This document shows, piece after piece, positions 39,401 through 48,131 of a DNA stretch of 64,000 nt. The DNA lies in contig NZ_KB905475.1 of assembly GCF_000382445.1 (NCBI RefSeq), positions 62,001 to 126,000 of the forward strand, written 5' to 3'. Source of the stretch: Phocaeicola massiliensis B84634 = Timone 84634 = DSM 17679 = JCM 13223. GTDB taxonomy: Bacteria > Bacteroidota > Bacteroidia > Bacteroidales > Bacteroidaceae. The first letter of the stretch is position 1; every line of letters starts with the position of its first letter. The position numbers and the translations under genes were made by a program. A model generated the notes under the pieces. That model saw only the letters and a program-made list of their open reading frames with translations. It was not told the origin of the DNA and ran no database searches.

Positions 39401-39851
39401 TATCCAACTTGCCAGCCAACTGATAAAGGAAGGCAAGAAAGACAAAGCACTGGAAGTTCTCGACTATAGTCTGAAAGTAATTCCCAGCACAACCGTGCCC
39501 CATGATTATATCATGAGCAGCTCGAAAGAAATGGCAGACGATTATCTGGCTTTGGGCGAGACGGAAAAAGCAGAAGCCATCCTGAGCGACCTGGCAAACA
39601 AGGCAGTGGAATATATCAGCTGGTATCTGAGCCTTGACGACCAGCGCTTGGCCAATTCGTATGAAGAGTGTGTCCGCAATTTCTATATTCTGGACGAACT
39701 CAACAAGACTTTGGCACGTTGCAATACCGCAAGCGGTGTGGAAAGCGAAAGCGAACAGAAACCGAAATCGGATATGTCGGCACACTATGTCAAGAAGTTT
39801 GAAGAACTTTATGAAGTATTCAACAACCGCGTAGGCGGAAAAAGAAAATAA
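36447..39851 (+). CDS. DUF2723 polytopic membrane protein, putative GT-C glycosyltransferase
   Basis: A 1134-residue inner-membrane protein. The N-terminus carries the DUF2723 signature TIEPTASFWDCPEFITTGYK followed by LEVGHPPGAPFFML, which resembles the acidic first loop of protein O-mannosyl-transferase-like GT-C enzymes. About a dozen membrane segments reach to residue 720 or so, with a second conserved loop NQTPLQPRERDYAYAGSFYA. The C-terminal 400 residues are soluble and include helical TPR-like sequence (QLIKEGKKDKALEVLDYSL). The family is common in Bacteroidota. A role in glycosylation of exported proteins is inferred, not shown. The NodB gene starts 15 bp later. Confidence 0.8.
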   Translation: MKQYKLVNNLVGWVTFVIAAITYCMTIEPTASFWDCPEFITTGYKLEVGHPPGAPFFMLTANLFSQFTSDPGQVARMVNTMSALMSAACILFLFWSITHLVKKLVCPDDNEMTLGKLITIMGSGLVGALAYTWSDTFWFSAVEGEVYAYSSLFTAVVFWLILKWESVANEPHSDRWLILIAYLTGLSIGVHLLNLLCIPAIVLVYYYKKNPDANLKGSLLALAGSMVLVAAVLYGIVPGVVKVGGWFELLFVNGLGMPFNSGLIVYIILLAASIIWGVYESYVEKSRKRMNISFLVTIAMLGIPFYGHGWSSTFIGIIVLAALGIYLFAKLDKKYQISARTLNTSLLCIMMIMVGYSSYALIVIRSTANTPMDQNSPEDIFTLGEYLGREQYGTRPLFYGQAYTSKPALKEVDGGCVYDVTEGAPVYQRKEKATPDEKDSYEVVRHKTEYKYAQNMLFPRMYSDAPGHRQAYEDWLGGVEGTQVPYDQCGQMMMVKVPTQWENIKFFFSYQVNFMYWRYFMWNFAGRQNDIQGQGEIEHGNWITGIPVIDKFLVGDQSLLPSDLKNNKGHNVFYCLPLLLGLIGLFWQAYKVRRITTPDGKIIYEPIGIQQFWIVFFLFFMTGLAIVLYLNQTPLQPRERDYAYAGSFYAFAIWIGMGVAGISEWLQKKIGEKPASILATVVCLLVPIQMVSQTWDDHDRSNRYVARDFGQNYLSTVQEEGNPIIFTNGDNDTFPLWYNQETEGFRTDVRVCNLSYLQTDWYIDQMKRQAYDSPAVPIDWSRLEYVQGHNEAVAIRPEVMESIKNFYKQNPEDAVREFGENPYELKNILKYWVRSPKEGLQMIPTDSIVIKLDKEAIKRSGMMIPDSLHGEIPEYMNISLKGKRMLYKSELMMLEMLANTNWERPLYMAITVGSDNHLNLGNNFIQEGLAYRITPFNTTALNARIDSEKMYDNLMNKFKFGGIDNPNIYIDETVMRMCLTHRRMFIQLASQLIKEGKKDKALEVLDYSLKVIPSTTVPHDYIMSSSKEMADDYLALGETEKAEAILSDLANKAVEYISWYLSLDDQRLANSYEECVRNFYILDELNKTLARCNTASGVESESEQKPKSDMSAHYVKKFEELYEVFNNRVGGKRK

Positions 39852-39866
39852 AAAGCACGCACGCTT

Positions 39867-40478
39867 ATGTTAATAGAACAACCGCCACTGATACTCCGCA
39901 TGCTCTATCCACGCGCCTTCTGGCGCATGGATAAGCATGTCAAAGCGGTCTATCTTACATTTGATGACGGACCTATTCCCGAAATCACGCCATGGGTGCT
40001 CGATTTGCTGGATAAATACAATATCAAAGCCACCTTCTTTTTGGTGGGCGACAATGTACGCAAGCATCCCGAAGAATTCAAGATGATAGTAGACCGCGGA
40101 CATCGGCTGGGCAACCATACTTTTAACCATATTCGCGGATTCGAATACCGGAGCGATAATTATCTGGCCAACACCGATAAGGCAAACGAACTGATTCACA
40201 CCAACCTCTTCCGACCGCCACACGGACACATGCGCTGGATGCAATATATGGTGCTCCGCCACAAATACCAGATAGTAATGTGGGACCTCGTCACCCGCGA
40301 CTACAGCAAACGACTGAACGGGCGGCAAGTGCTACGCAAGGTCAAGCACTATGTGCGCAACGGCTCCATCATCACCTTCCACGACTCGCTTAAAGCAGAA
40401 AAAAACATGAAATATGCATTGCCGAGAGCCATTGAATGGTTACTGGAACAAGGATATGAATTCAAGGTGTTCGACTAA
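39867..40478 (+). CDS. NodB-type polysaccharide deacetylase
   Basis: A 203-residue carbohydrate esterase family 4-like protein. Motif 1 is VYLTFDDGPIPEI (catalytic and metal Asp), motif 2 is HRLGNHTFNHIRG (metal His pair), motif 3 is LFRPPHGHMRW, and the late motifs are MWDLVTRDY and IITFHDSLKAEKN. All metal ligands are present, so it should be active. There is no signal peptide, which is odd for an enzyme acting on cell-wall or surface polymers; cytoplasmic or membrane-associated substrates are possible. It is 15 bp downstream of the DUF2723 gene. Confidence 0.88.
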   Translation: MLIEQPPLILRMLYPRAFWRMDKHVKAVYLTFDDGPIPEITPWVLDLLDKYNIKATFFLVGDNVRKHPEEFKMIVDRGHRLGNHTFNHIRGFEYRSDNYLANTDKANELIHTNLFRPPHGHMRWMQYMVLRHKYQIVMWDLVTRDYSKRLNGRQVLRKVKHYVRNGSIITFHDSLKAEKNMKYALPRAIEWLLEQGYEFKVFD

Positions 40479-40518
40479 TCACAGCCGGATAACCATTCAA
40501 ATAAAAACACACAAAACC

Positions 40519-42087
40519 ATGATGAAAAGAAAAACACTTCAATTACTGACCGGCGCATTGCTTTGCCAACCACTGTCGGCAGGAGAGCTCCAAGCGCAAG
40601 AACAAGACAAAGAACGCCCCAATATCCTATTCATTCTATCGGATGACCACACCTCACAGTCATGGGGCATTTACGGAGGTATACTGGCTCCGTATGTAAA
40701 GAACGACAATATCAAACGCCTTGCCGATGAAGGATGCGTGCTGGACAACTGCTTTTGCACCAATTCCATCTCTGCTCCCAGTCGCGCCACCATCCTGACA
40801 GGTGCCTACAGCCACCTCAACGGTGTAAGAACATTGGAAGACAGCTTCGACCGCGACCAGGACAATATTGCCAAACAAATGCAGGCAGGCGGCTATCAGA
40901 CAGCCCTTTTCGGTAAATGGCACCTCAAGACACAACCCTCCGGCTTCGACACCTTCAGCGTGTTTCACGACCAGGGAGAATACATTAACCCGGTTTTCAA
41001 AACAGCCGAAAACTGGAAAGATGATACCGAAGGACGATACGGCACAGAAGAAAAAGGATTCTCCACCGACTTGGTGACAGACAAATGTATCCAATGGATG
41101 GAAGAACGCAACACCGATAAACCGTTCATGCTCTGCTGCCACTTTAAGGCAACCCATGAGCCGTGGGATTTCCCCGAACGCATGAAACATCTATATGATG
41201 ACGTAACCTTTCCCGAACCCGACACCATGATGGAGTTCGATACCATTGCTTCGGGACGCACCTTCACCGGACGTCAGCTTGAGAACATGGGATGGCGATG
41301 GGAACAGGCATCCAAAGGCCCCTGGTGGTGCCAATATCCCGAACTCCCCTTCAGCACCGAAGGCATGGACAGTATCTCCGCCCGAAAGAAGATATATCAG
41401 AAAATGATAAAAGATTATCTGCGCTGCGGTGCCACCATCGACGATAATATCGGCCGACTGCTCCGCTATCTGGACGAAAAAGGATTGGCAAAGAATACCA
41501 TCGTCATTTATGTATCAGACCAAGGATACTTCCTGGGAGAACATGGATTCTTTGATAAACGAATGATGTATGAGGAACCACTCCGCATGCCGTTTGTCAT
41601 CCGCTATCCCAAAGAGATACCTGCCGGCACACGCAACAAGGATATTATTCTGAACACAGACTTTGCAGCCATGCTTGCCGACTATGCCCACGTAAAGACT
41701 CCAAACAAATCGCAAGGACAAAGTTTCCGGGACAACCTTGCCGGAAACACACCCGAAAATTGGCGCAAAGATATGTATTACCGTTACTGGACACACCACA
41801 CCATTCGTCCGGCACACATCGGCATCCGCAATGAACGCTATAAGCTGATGTTCCTTTACGGCAATAAGCTGGATGCCACCGGTTCGGACGATACTCCGAC
41901 TGCTCCGGCTTGGGAGTTCTATGACTTGCAGAAAGACCCGCACGAAAATCACAACGCATATAAAGATGCCGAGTATGCTCCGGTTATCAAAGAGATGAAG
42001 GCACGCTTGCTGGAACTGAGAAAAGAAGCGAATGACGAAGACAGGAACTCGGAAGTAATGCAGGAAATCATCAAAAAGAACTTTTAA
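40519..42087 (+). CDS. Sulfatase, family S1, Ser-type
   Basis: A 522-residue exported sulfatase (signal about 1-25, with AGELQAQ). The modification motif is SAPSRATILTG, with Ser about 85 converted to formylglycine, so it depends on a radical-SAM anaerobic maturase encoded elsewhere. Other family marks are NILFILSDDHTSQSWG (metal Asp pair), GKWHLKT, and VSDQGYFLGEHGFFDKRMMYEE. Substrate is not evident; S1 sulfatases of Bacteroides act on host mucin, glycosaminoglycans or marine glycans. The start at 40519 replaces one inside the NodB gene. A uronate gene cluster is convergent to it. Confidence 0.9.
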   Translation: MMKRKTLQLLTGALLCQPLSAGELQAQEQDKERPNILFILSDDHTSQSWGIYGGILAPYVKNDNIKRLADEGCVLDNCFCTNSISAPSRATILTGAYSHLNGVRTLEDSFDRDQDNIAKQMQAGGYQTALFGKWHLKTQPSGFDTFSVFHDQGEYINPVFKTAENWKDDTEGRYGTEEKGFSTDLVTDKCIQWMEERNTDKPFMLCCHFKATHEPWDFPERMKHLYDDVTFPEPDTMMEFDTIASGRTFTGRQLENMGWRWEQASKGPWWCQYPELPFSTEGMDSISARKKIYQKMIKDYLRCGATIDDNIGRLLRYLDEKGLAKNTIVIYVSDQGYFLGEHGFFDKRMMYEEPLRMPFVIRYPKEIPAGTRNKDIILNTDFAAMLADYAHVKTPNKSQGQSFRDNLAGNTPENWRKDMYYRYWTHHTIRPAHIGIRNERYKLMFLYGNKLDATGSDDTPTAPAWEFYDLQKDPHENHNAYKDAEYAPVIKEMKARLLELRKEANDEDRNSEVMQEIIKKNF

Positions 42088-42206
42088 GGCGCAACAAGGG
42101 AAAGAAAGGGAGTGTGGCAACTCCCCAATGGCCCATCAAATCGTCTGCTGTAGGAGGATGTGTCAAAAGAAGAAAACGCTTAGGGCAGCTGACAAACAGC
42201 TTTCAT

Positions 42207-43385
42207 TTATTTGGCAGGGATTACAATCGTATCTACCGGCTTCCCCTGCAGATCTTTCACCTCAAGCACCAGCTGATTGCTCTCTGCCACTGCCTTAATA
42301 ACTGTCTTATGTGCATTATCAATGACAGGGAACTTCACCTTATCGGTCGGTTTGTTGTTAAAATAACGATGTAAATGTCCCGAAAGCATAACATCCACAC
42401 CGGCCTGATTCAATATAGGAACAAACTTTTCAAGCACTTCCATTTGCCCATGCCACAAGTTTTTATCGGGTAAAGGAGGCATGTGCGCAATGACAATCTT
42501 GTACTTTGCCTGCTTGAAATCATCCGACTGCACTGCCCGTGCCAACCATTGCGCCTGTTCCGTGCGATAACGGTCATAATCCGTAATACCACTATATTCA
42601 ATGTCGGAATCCGGTTTATCTTCGCCTGTATCCAAAAAGATAAAACAAACAGGCCCCTGTCTCACCAGATAATACAAATGAGGTTCTTTAGGCGAAAAAT
42701 AGCGCTGAAAAGAAGTGGCAAACAGTCCGCGGGTTTCATGGTTGCCACGTGCATAATACATCGGTTTTTCTTTTGCAAACAAATCTATGGCAACATCCAT
42801 AAATCCGCTGAACAACCCTGACTCATCTTTTAGCTGAGTCAACATATCCCCATTAAAGATAATCATATCCATCTTTTTGTAGTCTGCAACCTCCAGCAAT
42901 TTCGGAATATCGTCTGTACGACCATGAATATCATTAATCATTGCAAAAGAAGTCTCCGGCTTATGACGGTCGTTTGTAGTGAATACAAGCGGTTTGGCAC
43001 CATATACATCCGTTGCCGCTACTTTTCCGTAAGTCACTTCCACACCTTGATGGTCCAAAACTTCCTGTGCGTATACCCGGTAACGATAACCGGTACCCGG
43101 TTTTAGTCCGCTAATCTTCACCACATGCAACAAGGAAGTGTTCTTCACACCGTTTGTTGTATCAAAAAACTTCTCCCGTTCTTTTTGATAATATGTACTA
43201 CCGTCATCGGGAGCTAATTCCACCCAACCGACAGACGGCTTGCTGGCCATCCATACAATGGTTGTCTCCGTTTCTTTCAAATTCTGCAAATAAGGTCCAT
43301 GTTCAATACGGATACGCTCCTGAGCAAAAGCCATACTTGCCAGACAAATACATAAGAAACCAATAATTATTCTTTGTTTCATCAT
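42207..43385 (-). CDS. Exported metallophosphoesterase
   Basis: A 392-residue calcineurin-type phosphoesterase with a signal peptide (MMKQRIIIGFLCICLASMAFAQ). An N-terminal Ig/fibronectin-like domain, as in purple acid phosphatases, precedes the catalytic domain. Dimetal motifs are in order MINDIHGRT, FNGDMLTQ, ARGNHETRG, VIAHMPPL and MLSGHLHRY. It is the last gene of the leftward kduI-kduD-DUF4861 group (87-bp gap), so it may dephosphorylate a sugar-derived compound, but that is inference. Start moved from 43430 to 43385 so that the signal peptide is N-terminal. Confidence 0.85.
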   Translation of the reverse strand: MMKQRIIIGFLCICLASMAFAQERIRIEHGPYLQNLKETETTIVWMASKPSVGWVELAPDDGSTYYQKEREKFFDTTNGVKNTSLLHVVKISGLKPGTGYRYRVYAQEVLDHQGVEVTYGKVAATDVYGAKPLVFTTNDRHKPETSFAMINDIHGRTDDIPKLLEVADYKKMDMIIFNGDMLTQLKDESGLFSGFMDVAIDLFAKEKPMYYARGNHETRGLFATSFQRYFSPKEPHLYYLVRQGPVCFIFLDTGEDKPDSDIEYSGITDYDRYRTEQAQWLARAVQSDDFKQAKYKIVIAHMPPLPDKNLWHGQMEVLEKFVPILNQAGVDVMLSGHLHRYFNNKPTDKVKFPVIDNAHKTVIKAVAESNQLVLEVKDLQGKPVDTIVIPAK

Positions 43386-43472
43386 CGTATTCCAGTTATT
43401 CAATAAAAAGAAAAAGTTACCTTGAAGCACACGGCTTTTTCAGGTAACTTTTTAATCATCCACTATATTCTT

Positions 43473-44645
43473 TTATTTCACAGTCACTGTCAATGGGTTA
43501 CGTACCTGTTGGGCAAAATTCTCCAAATATTTCGTCCATTCGGTATCGGCGGCAAAACCATATTTGCTCCATCCGGAACCCCAATAGTAAACATATTCGG
43601 TTCCCGGTTCATAGTCGCTGATGCCCAACACATGTCCAAGGGCGCCACCATGTTCTTTTCGTTCTGCTTCGGGGAAGAGCTGGGCTTTTGCAGCATTCAG
43701 ACTGGCAGGAAATACAGCACCCACATAAATAACGCCATTATTATTTCGCGGATTCTGAGTAGAATCGGCATAAGCAATATACCCGGCATTGGAATCGAAA
43801 GAATATCCTGTCGGATTTTCTTTATGGATAACGATACCGGCTACAATAGGAGTCACTTCTTTCAAATCAGTATAAGAAATCACTGTTTTGTTCAACTGTG
43901 AACCTTTATCCAGCGAAATAACACGAGTTTCCACTACATTGCTATCTCCTTTTATAACCAATGGATTATAAACCAATTTTGCCGTGAAACGAAGCGGACC
44001 ATTATCCAACACTTCACATTCTTTCCAACAATACGGATAAGCAATGGTGCTGTCGGGGAACAAAGCTGCCGCACCGCCACCCAATGTAGGTCCTACTGCA
44101 TATACATCCATACCGTTACCGTGATCTACGTGATAAGAGATATTCCTATTCAACTCGCCGTCATAGCGGTCTTCCACCACCGGTTCGGGAACACGTTTGG
44201 TAAATACGTCATAACCGTAAGCCTTTTCTCCGGTTGCCTGCAGTGCAGGACCATAAGCGCGATAAGCCGCACGGTCGTTTTCCCAAGCAATATCATCTAC
44301 ACGTTCGGGATAAACACGACCGCAGGAAATGACATCCACCGGTTTCGGATTACCCGGTTTAATAGTATAAGTGGCTGTGGAAGATGACTTTACCGAGGTG
44401 GGGAAAATAAGCATATCATTATAAGTGACCTGATAAGGAACTTCCAGGTCGTTTTCATCCAATACAATCACTTGCGCCGTATCCGGCAATTGCAACTTAG
44501 ATGAAATTTCCGCCATGGATACTTCCACCATCTCGCCGCTGCGGTCTATAGCCAAAGGATTGGTAACAGTTACAGTAACCGGCTGCTGTTGCGAACAAGA
44601 ACACAACGAACATGCCGCTGCCACTGCTAAAAAGATTTTCTTCAT
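43473..44645 (-). CDS. DUF4861 lipoprotein of the uronate group
   Basis: A 390-residue lipoprotein (MKKIFLAVAAACSLCSCSQ, Cys about 17). The body matches my memory of DUF4861: N-terminal Ig-like VTVTVTNPLAIDRSGEMVEV, then YPERVDDIAWENDRAAYRAYGP, YHVDHGNGMDVYAVGPTLGGG and EYVYYWGSGWSKYGF. DUF4861 proteins often accompany pectin or glycosaminoglycan degradation genes. A beta-sandwich fold with an enzyme or binding role toward unsaturated uronides is inferred from context. It lies 108 bp after kduD, with the 32-bp mini-repeat in the gap. Confidence 0.75.
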   Translation of the reverse strand: MKKIFLAVAAACSLCSCSQQQPVTVTVTNPLAIDRSGEMVEVSMAEISSKLQLPDTAQVIVLDENDLEVPYQVTYNDMLIFPTSVKSSSTATYTIKPGNPKPVDVISCGRVYPERVDDIAWENDRAAYRAYGPALQATGEKAYGYDVFTKRVPEPVVEDRYDGELNRNISYHVDHGNGMDVYAVGPTLGGGAAALFPDSTIAYPYCWKECEVLDNGPLRFTAKLVYNPLVIKGDSNVVETRVISLDKGSQLNKTVISYTDLKEVTPIVAGIVIHKENPTGYSFDSNAGYIAYADSTQNPRNNNGVIYVGAVFPASLNAAKAQLFPEAERKEHGGALGHVLGISDYEPGTEYVYYWGSGWSKYGFAADTEWTKYLENFAQQVRNPLTVTVK

Positions 44646-44678
44646 ATTATCTATAATTAATGAAAGGAGAATGGGGTT

Positions 44679-44710
44679 GTGTCAAAACATGGATAATGCT
44701 GTTTTGACAC
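44679..44710. repeat. 32-bp mini form of the 140-bp element
   Basis: GTGTCAAAAC and GTTTTGACAC (44679-44688 and 44701-44710) enclose only ATGGATAATGCT. On the opposite strand this reads AGCATTATCCAT, the sequence at the right end of copies A and B. It therefore looks like an internally deleted copy in inverse orientation. Confidence 0.75.
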
Positions 44711-44753
44711 ATCCCCCATCCGTACCTGAAAATAACCCTTTCCGGGCTTTATA

Positions 44754-45548
44754 TTATTTGGGTTGTTTACCGATATAAGCCAAAATACCGCCGTCAACGT
44801 AAAGCACATGACCGTTGACGAAATCAGAAGCATCTGATGCCAGGAACACAGCAGGACCCTGCAAATCTTCAGGAGTTCCCCAACGTGCAGCCGGAGTCTT
44901 GGCAATGATGAACTGGTCGAACGGATGGCGTGAACCATCAGCCTGAAGTTCACGCAACGGAGCTGTCTGAGGAGTAGCGATATAACCCGGACCGATACCG
45001 TTACACTGAATATTGTATTCACCATATTCAGAAGCAATATTACGGGTCAGCATCTTCAAACCACCCTTGGCAGCTGCATAAGCAGATACAGTTTCACGTC
45101 CCAGCTCACTCATCATAGAACAGATATTGATAATCTTTCCATGACCTTTCTTAATCATGCCGGGGATAACGGCTTTAGACACGATAAACGGAGCATTCAA
45201 GTCAACGTCGATAACCTGACGGAATTCTGCCGCACTCATGTCGCACATCGGAATACGTTTGATAATACCTGCATTGTTTACAAGGATATCGATAACACCT
45301 ACCTCTTTTTCTACCTGTGCAACCAAAGCGTTCACTTGTTCTTCGCTGGTAACGTCACAAACATAACCGAAAGCCTTGATACCTTTTTCCTGATAAGCAG
45401 CCAAGCCTTTGTCTACCAATTCCTGCTTGATATCGTTGAAAACAATAGTGGCACCTGCTGCAGCAAAAGCCGATGCAATAGCAAAACCAATTCCGTAAGA
45501 AGCACCTGTTACAAGAGCTACCTTACCTTCCAATGAAAAATTCACCAT
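44754..45548 (-). CDS. kduD: 2-dehydro-3-deoxy-D-gluconate 5-dehydrogenase-type SDR
   Basis: A 264-residue short-chain dehydrogenase. The NAD-binding TGASYGIGFAIASAF, the NNAG motif, and the catalytic Ser/Tyr/Lys (SMMSELGRETVSAYAAAKGG) are intact; NGHVLYVDGG ends the fold. In pectin and glycosaminoglycan catabolism KduD converts the KduI product to 2-keto-3-deoxygluconate. The neighbouring kduI supports this assignment over gluconate 5-dehydrogenase. A TAnnTTTG box at 45615-45622 gives it its own promoter. Start moved from 45647 to 45548. Confidence 0.9.
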   Translation of the reverse strand: MVNFSLEGKVALVTGASYGIGFAIASAFAAAGATIVFNDIKQELVDKGLAAYQEKGIKAFGYVCDVTSEEQVNALVAQVEKEVGVIDILVNNAGIIKRIPMCDMSAAEFRQVIDVDLNAPFIVSKAVIPGMIKKGHGKIINICSMMSELGRETVSAYAAAKGGLKMLTRNIASEYGEYNIQCNGIGPGYIATPQTAPLRELQADGSRHPFDQFIIAKTPAARWGTPEDLQGPAVFLASDASDFVNGHVLYVDGGILAYIGKQPK

Positions 45549-45614
45549 AGTAATTAATTTAATGTTATTAGTATAATAATTTATTTCTTGTATTTTCTTA
45601 TCCATTACGATGCC

Positions 45615-45622
45615 CAAAGGTA
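45615..45622 (-). promoter_or_regulatory. -7 box for kduD
   Basis: The - strand reads TACCTTTG, 66 bp upstream of the kduD ATG. It lies inside a longer frame and so rejects the start at 45647. Confidence 0.5.
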
Positions 45623-45686
45623 ATAAAAATCTTCCGTTATCGTACACAAAACATTTAATAAAACTCTTTTTTACATCGCATTTTTA

Positions 45687-46529
45687 TTATTTCAAGTCTG
45701 TTATCAGACAGAAATCTTGGTCTCCATAGTCAAGATTTTCACCACCCATTCCCCAGATAAAGGTATAATTATGCGTAGCAGCGGCACTGTGAACAGACCA
45801 TTCGGGAGACAGGACAGCCTGCTCTCCTTTCATCCACACATGCCGTGTCTCGTCCACTTCTCCCATAAAATGGCAGACAGCATGTTCCTCGGGAACCTCA
45901 AAATAAAAATAGGCTTCCATGCGGCGGCTGTGCACATGTGCAGGCATGGTATTCCACACGCTTCCCGGCTTCAGCTCCGTCATTCCCATCTGCAACTGAC
46001 AAGTAGGCAACACCTGACTTACCAACATCTTATTAATGCAACGATGGTTAGAGCCTTCCAACGAGCCCGTTTCGGCAACGATGGCATCTGCCTTGGTAAT
46101 CTTTTTATCGGGATAATTACGATGTGCGGTAGTGGAATTGAAATAAAACTTGGCGGGCAGGCAGGCATCTTTGCTTTCAAAAGTCACTTCACGGTCTCCC
46201 GCTCCCAAATAAAGAGCTTCCTTATAATCCAATTCAAACACGGCATCACCGGCTCTTACCATACCGGGACCTCCCACATTGAATATACCCATTTCGCGAC
46301 GGGTCAAAAAATAAGGAGCTTTCAAAGGCTCGATGGCTTCGAGCTTCAGTACTTCACCTACGGGCCGGGCTCCCCCTACCACCATACGGTCGTACATAGA
46401 ATACACTATATTAACCTCATTGTCCGAAAAAACCTTTTCTATCAGAAAGTCGCGGCGTATCCTTGCAGTATCATAATGCTTGGCATCTTCGGGATGAGCG
46501 GCATAGCGAATTTCATAATTTGTTTTCAT
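45687..46529 (-). CDS. kduI: 5-dehydro-4-deoxy-D-glucuronate isomerase
   Basis: A 280-residue cupin enzyme that isomerises 5-keto-4-deoxyuronate from unsaturated uronic acids. N-terminal YEIRYAAHPEDAKHYDTARI, GGPGMVRAGDAVFELDYKEALYLGAG, and the zinc-binding MPAHVHSRRMEAYFYF with HFMGEVDETRHVWM are typical, and the C-terminal WGMGGENLDYGDQD is conserved. The gene is first of the leftward uronate group, with a -7 box upstream and a 138-bp gap to kduD. Confidence 0.96.
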   Translation of the reverse strand: MKTNYEIRYAAHPEDAKHYDTARIRRDFLIEKVFSDNEVNIVYSMYDRMVVGGARPVGEVLKLEAIEPLKAPYFLTRREMGIFNVGGPGMVRAGDAVFELDYKEALYLGAGDREVTFESKDACLPAKFYFNSTTAHRNYPDKKITKADAIVAETGSLEGSNHRCINKMLVSQVLPTCQLQMGMTELKPGSVWNTMPAHVHSRRMEAYFYFEVPEEHAVCHFMGEVDETRHVWMKGEQAVLSPEWSVHSAAATHNYTFIWGMGGENLDYGDQDFCLITDLK

Positions 46530-46575
46530 ACGCTATTTATTGTGTTTGATGGTATTCATTTGATTTTCTGTTCGG

Positions 46576-46583
46576 GCAAAATT
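46576..46583 (-). promoter_or_regulatory. -7 box for kduI
   Basis: The - strand reads TAATTTTG, fitting TAnnTTTG, 46 bp upstream of the ATG. A TTG lies 17 bp further upstream, slightly short of the usual spacing. Confidence 0.5.
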
Positions 46584-46706
46584 ACAAAACATCCACCACT
46601 TCAAGATACAGTAATCGTTCAGAAAAGGTGTAAATTTTGTCCAGTTTACAGCAAAATCACTTTCACTTATTCCCAAATACGTCACACTCCGGGCGACTCA
46701 TCGCCG

Positions 46707-48113
46707 CTATCGGGAAAGGATGTCGCAAACCTTATCTTGGAAAACACGCGCACGGCTTAATTTCAGCACGTTCTGATTAATGATGACAAAAGCCAGCTGA
46801 TGCCCGTCGGCCCCTTTCACATATCCCGCCAACGAACTTACTCCTGTCACCGAACCGGTCTTGGCACGGACGTTCCCCCGCGCCTTGGTTTGCTTCATGC
46901 GATATTGCAACGTGCCGTCCACTCCGGCAATGGGAAGGGCATCATACAGCGGCAAAAAGATATCCCGGTGATAATAGGCATACTTCAAATACTCCAGCAA
47001 CAATCGCGGAGAGATATAATTATATAAGGAAACGCCGCTGCCGTCTACAATTTTATAGTTATCGGGATTAAAACCGAGCACGGTCTTCATAAAATCGGCG
47101 ATGGCATCCGTCCCGTCATCGGCAGTCACCCGATGGTGTGGGGCATGTTGCGCGGCAAGGTGATAAAACATGGATTCGGCACACAGGTTATCACTCTTCT
47201 TCAAGGCACGTTCCAATACCTGTCTGATGGGTCTTCTGATGGTGCAAAAGGTTGCAATGCTGTCATGGATGACGGGGCAATCTGCATAAGTATGCACACC
47301 GGAGGTAATTCCCTTCTCTTTCAACCGTTGGATAAACGTATGGAAGAAAAAGTCTTTGGAAGTATAAATATTCACCTGTCCTGTATAGGGTCGGGACACA
47401 TTGCCCGAAACCGTTATTACATTGCCATTGGAAAGCCAATTGCGGGTGATTTCCAATTTCCCTGCCTGCGGGTTACGGCTCACTGCCCGATTACAAACCC
47501 GGTAATAATCTGAAACCGGAGTACAACGCACTGTCGGCAAAGAATCTTTCTGAGCAGGTGAAACGGACACATCCACACAACCGCGATTCAGCATCAGAGG
47601 AGAAAGATAAGGCTGGAATGAATAAGGAGTATCATCCCACGACCACCCCGGTCCCCAATATACGGAATCCGTCATCGATACATCGGCAGCAATGGTATCC
47701 GTCACATACCGGATACCCTGCGCTTCCACCGCCGCCACGAGGCTATCCAGGTCTTCATCCATCAGCTCCGGGTCAAAGCCCCCTATCAGATAAAGATTCC
47801 CTTTCAGTGTATCATTCTCTATTTTCCCGGTATAGCGAAGATGGGTATCCATTGTATAATCTGCCCCAAGACGGGCAAGCGCTGTGACAGAAGTAATCAC
47901 CTTCTCAATGGAAGCAGGGCGATACAGTTTCTCATCCTGATACCGATAAAGAGATTCACCCGTGGTCAGGTCGAAGACCGTGATACCAACTTCGGAAGTT
48001 TTCAGGATTTCGTCGTTCAGCAAAGCATCCAGCCTTTGGGAAACAGGTTGGCTCTGGGCATAAATAGCACAAATAGTCAAGTTCAGTAATAAAAATAATA
48101 CGGCTCGTTTCAT
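46707..48113 (-). CDS. dacB: D-alanyl-D-alanine carboxypeptidase, PBP4/DacB type
   Basis: A 468-residue periplasmic peptidase family S13 enzyme that trims peptidoglycan peptides. Signal peptide MKRAVLFLLLNLTICAIYAQ. The SxxK motif is PASIEKVIT (Ser about 68, Lys about 71), the SxN motif is KKSDNLCAE, and the KTG motif is RAKTGSVTGVSSLAG. The long insert between SxxK and SxN is characteristic of PBP4. The start at 48113 is preferred to 48131. It is separated from kduI by 178 bp that include the kduI promoter, so it belongs to a different unit. Confidence 0.93.
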   Translation of the reverse strand: MKRAVLFLLLNLTICAIYAQSQPVSQRLDALLNDEILKTSEVGITVFDLTTGESLYRYQDEKLYRPASIEKVITSVTALARLGADYTMDTHLRYTGKIENDTLKGNLYLIGGFDPELMDEDLDSLVAAVEAQGIRYVTDTIAADVSMTDSVYWGPGWSWDDTPYSFQPYLSPLMLNRGCVDVSVSPAQKDSLPTVRCTPVSDYYRVCNRAVSRNPQAGKLEITRNWLSNGNVITVSGNVSRPYTGQVNIYTSKDFFFHTFIQRLKEKGITSGVHTYADCPVIHDSIATFCTIRRPIRQVLERALKKSDNLCAESMFYHLAAQHAPHHRVTADDGTDAIADFMKTVLGFNPDNYKIVDGSGVSLYNYISPRLLLEYLKYAYYHRDIFLPLYDALPIAGVDGTLQYRMKQTKARGNVRAKTGSVTGVSSLAGYVKGADGHQLAFVIINQNVLKLSRARVFQDKVCDILSR

Positions 48114-48131
48114 TGATAGATGTATTTCCAA

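Noticed and set aside
42088-42206. Another copy of the 140-bp element (GTGTCAAAAG at about 42150)
   Set aside because: Only one end-like motif and a weak match to CCCATCGTC are present, too little to call a copy.
45717-46760. 347-codon frame on the + strand across kduI
   Set aside because: Antisense shadow of kduI; the opposite strand encodes all conserved KduI motifs.
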